A DNA stretch of 8,804 nt, from contig JAHZES010000016.1 in the NCBI GenBank assembly GCA_019421725.1, positions 1-8,804 on the forward strand, written 5' to 3'. Made by a program: the position numbers and the translations under genes. Origin of the DNA: Clostridiales bacterium. GTDB taxonomy: Bacteria > Bacillota > Clostridia > Oscillospirales > Acutalibacteraceae. Of this stretch, positions 4,272 to 8,804 are shown piece by piece; the stretch's first letter is position 1; each line of letters starts with the position of its first letter. The notes under the pieces are model-generated. The model was not told where the DNA came from, searched no databases, and was given only the letters and a program-made list of their open reading frames with translations.

Positions 4272-5534
4272 TCAGAACTGACCGGGGGCGGCCAAGCGAA
4301 CGGCCTGCAGAGCAAGAAAAAGGGCGTTGGAAGCGGCCACAGTGCGAATGTATTCGCGTTCGTCGCCATAGCCGCGGCCGAGCGTCAGGCGGCGCACGGT
4401 GCTGAAATTTTTGCTCGATACGCCAACATAGACCAATCCGACCGGCTTTTGAGGGCTGCCGCCGCCGGGGCCGGCGAGCCCGGTGGTGGAAACGGCAACA
4501 TCCGCGCCGGAAAGAGTGCGGATTCCGGCGGCCATTTCGGCGGCGGTCTGCTCTGAAACGGCGCCGAATTTTTCCAGCGTTTCGTGCCGGACGCCCAGCA
4601 GCTTCTCTTTGATTTCGTTTGCGTAAGAGCAGACCCCGCAATGGAAGACGGCGGAACTGCCGGGGATCTCGGTGATTCGCTTGGACACCAGGCCGCCGGT
4701 GCAGCTTTCCGCCGTGGCAAGCGTCAGGTGTTTTTCGCTCAGCGCACGGACGACCGCGGCCTGCAGGCTGCCAATGTCTACCCCATAAACAGATTCGCCG
4801 AACAGTTCGCAGATCTCACGGACCACGGGTTCGATCAGGCGACCGGCTGCCGTTTCGTTTTCGGCAGATGCCGTCACCCGGAGCAGGACCTCGCCGTCCT
4901 TTGCGTAAGGGGCAAGAGTGGGGTTTTGCAGCGCAAGCATTCTGCCCCGCAGCCGGTCCTCCACTGCGGATTCTCCCACACCGAAAATATGCACCGAGCG
5001 GGAAAGCAGCGTTTTACCGGTCAGCTTCGCAAGTATGGGCAGCACCTGGCGCTCAAACATCGGGCGCATTTCCCGCGGCGGGCCCGGCAGCAGCACCAGC
5101 CGTTTGCCGTCCTGTTCCAGAATCAGTCCCGGCGCGGTACCGTTTTCGTTCGGCAAAATGTGCGCGCCTTCGGGCATCATCGCCTGCTTGCGGTTGTTAT
5201 CGGTCATCGGGCGGCCGATCCGGGCAAAAAGCGCCTCGATTCGGCGGAGAGAGGGTTCATCTAAAACCATCTTTCTCCCGAAAAGCCCGGCGGCGGTCTC
5301 CTTTGTCAAATCGTCATACGTCGGCCCAAGCCCCCCGGTGGTGATGATACAGTCGCATTGCTCCAGAGCATCCTGCAGAGCGGCTTTAAGCCGCGAGCTG
5401 TTGTCGCCGACGACTGATTGATGGAAGACGTTTACGCCGATGGACGCAAGCCCCTGCGCGATCACCTGTGCGTTCGTGTTGACAATATCTCCAAGCAGCA
5501 GCTCTGTTCCGACACAAAGAATTTCTGCATTCAT
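4272..5534 (-). CDS. cinA: CinA-family protein (NMN amidohydrolase with MoCF domain)
   Basis: The product has 420 residues, the normal length for full two-domain CinA. The N-terminal COG1058/MoCF domain (about 1-170) has GTELLLGDIVNTN at 9-21 and TTGGLGPTYDD at 65-75, and in studied members acts as an ADP-ribose pyrophosphatase. The C-terminal PncC domain (about 255-415) has AESCTGGLVSK at 275-285, STTGLAGPGGG at 349-359 and KPVGLVYVG at 363-371. PncC deamidates nicotinamide mononucleotide to nicotinate mononucleotide for NAD recycling. S277 in AESCTGG is the likely active serine. The start at the ATG at 5534 matches the family (M-x-AEI-x-x-VGTELL); the ribosome site is weak (AGGA 13 bases away, GGG adjacent). 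It is transcribed from a TTGCAC-TATAAT promoter through a leader of about 125 bases with two hairpins. In many Firmicutes cinA sits near recA and pgsA; neither is here. Confidence 0.97.
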   Translation of the reverse strand: MNAEILCVGTELLLGDIVNTNAQVIAQGLASIGVNVFHQSVVGDNSSRLKAALQDALEQCDCIITTGGLGPTYDDLTKETAAGLFGRKMVLDEPSLRRIEALFARIGRPMTDNNRKQAMMPEGAHILPNENGTAPGLILEQDGKRLVLLPGPPREMRPMFERQVLPILAKLTGKTLLSRSVHIFGVGESAVEDRLRGRMLALQNPTLAPYAKDGEVLLRVTASAENETAAGRLIEPVVREICELFGESVYGVDIGSLQAAVVRALSEKHLTLATAESCTGGLVSKRITEIPGSSAVFHCGVCSYANEIKEKLLGVRHETLEKFGAVSEQTAAEMAAGIRTLSGADVAVSTTGLAGPGGGSPQKPVGLVYVGVSSKNFSTVRRLTLGRGYGDEREYIRTVAASNALFLALQAVRLAAPGQF

Positions 5535-5561
5535 CCCAAAATCCCGTTCCTTTCTGTGTAC

Positions 5562-5608
5562 GGATGCTCCCGTGGGAGCACCCCGTCTGCCGCGTCCGCC
5601 AAAAGCGG
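5562..5608 (-). promoter_or_regulatory. Structured 5' leader of cinA with two hairpins
   Basis: In the minus-strand leader, TGCTCCC pairs with GGGAGCA (5564-5580), extended by a wobble and G-C pairs into a stem of about 10 bp with a tight loop. Upstream of it TCCGC pairs with GCGGA (about 5594-5608). Neither is followed by a T tract, so they are not terminators. No known riboswitch was recognised. Confidence 0.35.
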
Positions 5609-5647
5609 ATGGCGCGTGAAAAATATACCGGCAATTCTGCGCTTTTC

Positions 5648-5676
5648 TTGCAAAAACAATGAATTTATTATATCAT
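5648..5676 (+). promoter_or_regulatory. Promoter of the MORN-repeat gene
   Basis: TTGCAA (5648-5653), 17 bases, then TATCAT (5671-5676), one mismatch from consensus. The start is predicted near 5683, about 35 bases before the GTG. Its -10 box shares two bases with the -10 box of the opposing cinA promoter. Confidence 0.6.
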
Positions 5677-5695
5677 TAGGGTACGATGAGTGCAA
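5667..5695 (-). promoter_or_regulatory. Promoter of cinA
   Basis: On the minus strand TTGCAC (5695-5690), 17 bases, then perfect TATAAT (5672-5667). It is near consensus and overlaps the plus-strand promoter of the MORN gene almost completely on its upstream side. Confidence 0.75.
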
Positions 5696-5717
5696 CAGGA
5701 AGAGAGGGGACGCCGAA

Positions 5718-8282
5718 GTGCAGGAAAGAATCATTTTTCTCCGGCTGTTTTGCGGCGAACAGCCAAACCGGGAGGACATCGTGTTTTTGGAGGCCCGGCG
5801 AGCCTTTTTTGCCGATCCGCAGGGAGACGGAGGACGCGTTCTGCGCAAAGAGATTCAGGCGGACGGCGTTAACATGAGCTTTCAGTATCGGTTCAGCGGG
5901 AAGAAGCCTGTCTGGATCGTTCGCAGCGGGCGGCGGATCGTGCAGAAGCTGGTCTGCGGCAGAGACGGCAGCTATTCGGTGCTGACCTTTGACGACAAGG
6001 GAGAGGTCGCGCGCGAAGAGCAGTATTCGGCTGCCGACGGGTGGCTTGGCGTCACAGAATATCGCAGCGGGCTTCTCAGCGCTCAGGCACAGCGCGGCGG
6101 AGAGAATGACCTGCTGGTGCGGCAGATCATTTCGGAGGACCGTTCTGTGCGCAGCCTGAAGCTGACGGCGTGCCCGGCGGTCAATTGGAACAGTCCGGAG
6201 GGGCTTCAGGCGGTAACCAAAGAGTTTGGTCTGCCGCAGGCGGTGGCATTTACACAGTCCGGCGCGCTCTGCTATTACGAAGAGCGGCTGGCACAGCAGG
6301 CGAACCGGTGCGGGCTGCGCGTTTCGGCGCCGGCGACGTATGTGGCGGCGCGGATCAGCTCCTGTGAGGATCAGCCGTTGCCGGATTCGGTACCGGAGAC
6401 GAAGGACGACGACACCTTCAATGGGATATTCGGTTTGGAGCCGGAGGAAAATGCAGAGCCCATGCTGCCCAGCGCGGAGGAGCTGCTGTCCGACGCGCAG
6501 CTGCAGGGCATGGCAGAGCGGCGGGAGACGCCGCCGGAAAAGCAGGAGGCGCCGCCCTCTCTGGAGGAGCTGTTTTCGGGTCAGGAGGTTTCCCAGGAGC
6601 CTCCGGCAGAAGCCGATGTGGAGCGCCGCTTTTTTGAGGATGAAAAAAGCTCTCTGCTTTTGGAATTCAGCCGCGACGGAACACAGGTGTATGCAGGCGG
6701 AGTGCGTGCGGAGGAACGCGACGGCTTCGGTGTTGGAGCCGATTTAAAAGAACGCAGCGCCTTTGCGGGCGTTTGGCTTTACGGTGGGCGCTGCGGGGTA
6801 ATGACCTCACAGGACGCCGACGGAACGGTGCGTGTCCGGTTTGAGGACAGCGCCTCTCAGGACCCGGAATTGCCGGAGGGAGAAAACTGTGTTTTCGGCG
6901 CAGACGGAGAGCTGCTTTTTGCCGGGCGCATGACGGGCGACCGGCGCAGTGGATTTGGCATGGCAAAATGGGGCGGAGAAGGCTGCCGTTATGTCGGCAT
7001 GTGGCAGGACGATCTGCCGGAGGGCCGGGGAGCGGAGCTTGACGAACGCGGCGTTTTGCTGTATGAGGGCGAATGGAAGGCCGGAAAGCGCGACGGCTTC
7101 GGTACCGAATTTGAGCAGGGCAGGCCGGTTTATTCGGGCGGCTGGCACAACGGCAAACACAGCGGAGAGGGGACGCTTTTACTGGAAAACGGTCACCGCC
7201 TGGTGGGCAGTGCGGAATCCGGTTTTGCGGTGGAATACGACGAAACGGGCGCAAAGATTTACGAGGGAGAATGGGCCGGCGGCGTTCGCTGCGGCAAAGG
7301 CTCGCTGTTTTTGCCTTCCGGCGAAAGGATCGACGGACAGTTTGAAAACGGTGCGCTGACCGGCTCCGCCGTTCAGTACAATGCAGCGGGGGTGATGCTG
7401 TACCGCGGTGCATTTGCCGATTCTGTGCGGCAGGGGCGCGGCACGTTGTTTGAAAACGGAGAAGCGGTATATGAAGGGGATTTTGTGCGCGGTCGCTTTC
7501 ACGGCAGCGGAAAACAGTTGGAAAACGGCGCGGTGATTTATGTCGGCGCGTTTGCCGAGGGCACTCGCTGCGGAGTGGGCGCGGCGTTCCGCGAAGGGAA
7601 GCCTGTCTATTTCGGTCAGTGGAAAAACGGCGTGCGGCACGGGTGCGGCGTAGAGTACCGCGGCGGCGAGCCTCTGTTTGCGGGATGCTTTGAAAACGGC
7701 GTGCTCAGCGGCCGGGTCAACGAGTACCGCGGCGGCAGGCTGCTGCGGGAAATGCTCTGCAAAAACGGAGAACCGGTTTATATGCTGGAATATAACGGGC
7801 AGGGGGAACCGGAATACATCGGCGCGGCTGCCTGCGGAAAACGCAGCGGCATGGGCAGGCTGTTGGGGAAAAACTGCGAATGTGTCGCCCAGGGGATTTT
7901 CAGCGAAGGTAAGCTGGTGCAGCCGGTCCCGGTGCTGGTGCAGGCGCTGGAGGAGTTGAAATGCCCGGAGGAGCTTCGCGGGTCGACGTATGAAACGCTT
8001 GCGGCGCCGGAGCAGCACTGCGTGGTGGAGCAGTCGTTTGGGGGCGGCGTTTATTCCGGGCACTGGCGCGGAGGAATGCCGCAGGGCGGTGGAACTCTGC
8101 TGTTTGCCGACCACTGCTGCACCGGAAACTTTGAGAAAGGAAGGCTTTGCGGCAAGGGCAGGCTGTATCTTTCGAGCGGAGAAACAGTCGATGGTGTTTT
8201 TGCGGCGCAGGGCGGCGAGCGTATTACCTGCGGCGAACGGGAGTATTTTGTGACGGAGCGGCTTTGTGCCGAAGAGACGTGA
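5718..8282 (+). CDS. Large MORN-repeat protein of unknown function
   Basis: The product has 854 residues. The start is GTG at 5718, with GAGGGG eight bases before it; the frame is open 300 bases further up but that part overlaps cinA. Residues 1-220 form a unique N-terminal domain, not recognised. Residues about 225-310 are an acidic, Pro/Glu-rich, low-complexity linker (TKDDDTF, PEENAEP, PPEKQEAPP). From Y325 to about 840 there are about 18 MORN units of 20-24 residues with the pattern Y-x-G-x-W-x-x-G-x-x-x-G-x-G (for example YEGEWKAGKRDGFG at 449, YSGGWHNGKHSGEG at 472). MORN repeats form elongated beta-hairpin rods that bind lipid or protein partners in other organisms. There is no signal peptide or membrane segment, so it is likely cytoplasmic. 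The repeat part has about 18 cysteines, unusually many. It is divergent from cinA; a HAD gene follows in the same direction. Confidence 0.9.
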   Translation: MQERIIFLRLFCGEQPNREDIVFLEARRAFFADPQGDGGRVLRKEIQADGVNMSFQYRFSGKKPVWIVRSGRRIVQKLVCGRDGSYSVLTFDDKGEVAREEQYSAADGWLGVTEYRSGLLSAQAQRGGENDLLVRQIISEDRSVRSLKLTACPAVNWNSPEGLQAVTKEFGLPQAVAFTQSGALCYYEERLAQQANRCGLRVSAPATYVAARISSCEDQPLPDSVPETKDDDTFNGIFGLEPEENAEPMLPSAEELLSDAQLQGMAERRETPPEKQEAPPSLEELFSGQEVSQEPPAEADVERRFFEDEKSSLLLEFSRDGTQVYAGGVRAEERDGFGVGADLKERSAFAGVWLYGGRCGVMTSQDADGTVRVRFEDSASQDPELPEGENCVFGADGELLFAGRMTGDRRSGFGMAKWGGEGCRYVGMWQDDLPEGRGAELDERGVLLYEGEWKAGKRDGFGTEFEQGRPVYSGGWHNGKHSGEGTLLLENGHRLVGSAESGFAVEYDETGAKIYEGEWAGGVRCGKGSLFLPSGERIDGQFENGALTGSAVQYNAAGVMLYRGAFADSVRQGRGTLFENGEAVYEGDFVRGRFHGSGKQLENGAVIYVGAFAEGTRCGVGAAFREGKPVYFGQWKNGVRHGCGVEYRGGEPLFAGCFENGVLSGRVNEYRGGRLLREMLCKNGEPVYMLEYNGQGEPEYIGAAACGKRSGMGRLLGKNCECVAQGIFSEGKLVQPVPVLVQALEELKCPEELRGSTYETLAAPEQHCVVEQSFGGGVYSGHWRGGMPQGGGTLLFADHCCTGNFEKGRLCGKGRLYLSSGETVDGVFAAQGGERITCGEREYFVTERLCAEET
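6690..8240 (+). repeat. Coding MORN repeat array (about 18 units)
   Basis: Within the MORN gene, units of about 60-72 bases recur with conserved codons for Y/F-x-G-x-W/F and G-x-G. The repeats are strongly diverged in DNA, so it is an old array kept at protein level rather than a recent tandem duplication. One unit near 7198-7255 is degenerate (LVGSAESG), and a stretch near 7895-8040 lacks clear units. Confidence 0.8.
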
Positions 8283-8328
8283 ACGCGTTCCAAACGGCAG
8301 CCAGGCGGAGAAAGGAACCGGAGACCAC

Positions 8329-8804
8329 ATGAAGGACCTGCGCGGTGCAATTTTTGATTTGGACGGAACATTGCTTGATTCCATGAAGATATGGGAGCAG
8401 ATCGACATCGATTTTTTAAGGAGGCGCGGCGTGCCTCCAACACCGGATTACACGGCGGCGGTTACGTCGATGGATCCGCGGTCTGCCGCGGAATATACCA
8501 TCCGGCGCTACGGTTTTCGGGATACGCCGGAGATGCTGATGGCGGAATGGACGCAGATGTGCAGGGAAGCGTACCGCAGCACCGTGCCGCTGAAGCCCGG
8601 CGCCGGCGAGTGGGTGAGGAGCCTTTTTGCGCGCGGTGTGCGCATTGCGGCGGCGACCGCGCTTTCACCGGAGCTTTTTCTGCCGGCGCTGCGCAGGCTG
8701 GGAATTGCGGAATGCTTTTCCGCGTTTGCCTGCTGCGGCGAGGTTCCGCGCGGCAAAGGATTCCCGGACGTTTATTTGCTGGCGGCCGAACGGCTGCGGC
8801 TTAC
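8329..8804 (+). CDS. HAD-superfamily hydrolase, partial
   Basis: The frame from the ATG at 8329 stays open to the window end (158 codons). GGAG lies about six bases before it. Motif I is complete: FDLDGTLLDS at residues 9-18, with nucleophile D10 and acid/base D12. A cap of helices follows (about 20-85: MKIWEQIDIDFLRRRG, then PEMLMAEWTQMCREAYRS). Motif II is AAATALSP (T follows the third strand), and GKGFPDVYLLAAERL near the end carries the motif III lysine with the G-K-x-x-P-D-V-Y pattern of the beta-phosphoglucomutase/phosphatase-like group. The last motif (acidic pair) lies outside. It begins 46 bases after the MORN stop with no terminator between, so it is probably co-transcribed. The substrate is likely a small phosphate ester; more cannot be said. 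Confidence 0.92.
   Translation, partial: MKDLRGAIFDLDGTLLDSMKIWEQIDIDFLRRRGVPPTPDYTAAVTSMDPRSAAEYTIRRYGFRDTPEMLMAEWTQMCREAYRSTVPLKPGAGEWVRSLFARGVRIAAATALSPELFLPALRRLGIAECFSAFACCGEVPRGKGFPDVYLLAAERLRL

Noticed and set aside
4584..5264. 226-codon plus-strand frame within cinA
   Set aside because: Antisense to a full-length, well-conserved CinA protein.
7179..8408. 409-codon minus-strand frame
   Set aside because: Antisense to the MORN repeats; its length comes from the GC-rich codon bias, and it overlaps the HAD start.
1..8804. CRISPR array or insertion sequence
   Set aside because: No regularly spaced direct repeats, transposase frame or terminal inverted repeats with target duplication were seen.

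Overview
The window looks like the chromosome of an anaerobic Gram-positive bacterium, probably a Clostridia of the Oscillospirales/Ruminococcaceae type. This is inferred from strong GGAGG ribosome sites, TTGnnn-17-TATAAT promoters, rho-independent terminators, protein style (TetR + MMPL pair, short ferritin-like protein, CinA, MORN-repeat protein) and moderate GC with AT-rich spacers. UGA is a normal stop here: cinA and the MORN gene both end in TGA. No taxonomic search was possible.

Left part (1-1331, minus strand): a TetR-family regulator gene lies upstream of the 5' part of an MMPL/RND-type membrane transporter gene that runs off the window. A 13+13 bp hairpin with a T8 tail ends tetR, and a TATAAT promoter restarts transcription for the transporter. 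The transporter frame carries an in-frame TGA at codon 61 and is otherwise open to the window edge.

Middle part (about 1350-4060): an accessory and decaying region. It holds a possible gene scrap (1390-1548), a 67-residue ferritin-like gene with tandem terminators, and a prophage remnant. The remnant has the C-terminal part of an HK97-type portal protein with an extra C-terminal domain, broken by a frameshift at an A7 run; a small very acidic protein ending in an Asp run; and a CPCC-type zinc-ribbon gene interrupted by TAG. A 24-bp perfect palindrome with a LacI-type core sits between the last two. A GNAT acetyltransferase gene on the minus strand closes the region, followed by a spacer with two interleaved inverted repeats.

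Right part (4062-8804): ordinary core genes. tRNA-Arg(ACG) has its own promoter and terminator. cinA is on the minus strand. Divergent from cinA, with the two promoters overlapping back to back, is an 854-residue protein made mostly of about 18 MORN repeats, unusually rich in cysteine. A HAD-family hydrolase gene follows 46 bases later, probably in the same transcript, and runs off the end.

The most interesting points are the large MORN protein of unknown role with its shared promoter region; the phage portal C-terminal extension followed by two small genes (a possible cargo/immunity-like set, speculative); the LacI-type palindrome without a nearby regulator; and the set of genes each broken by one lesion.
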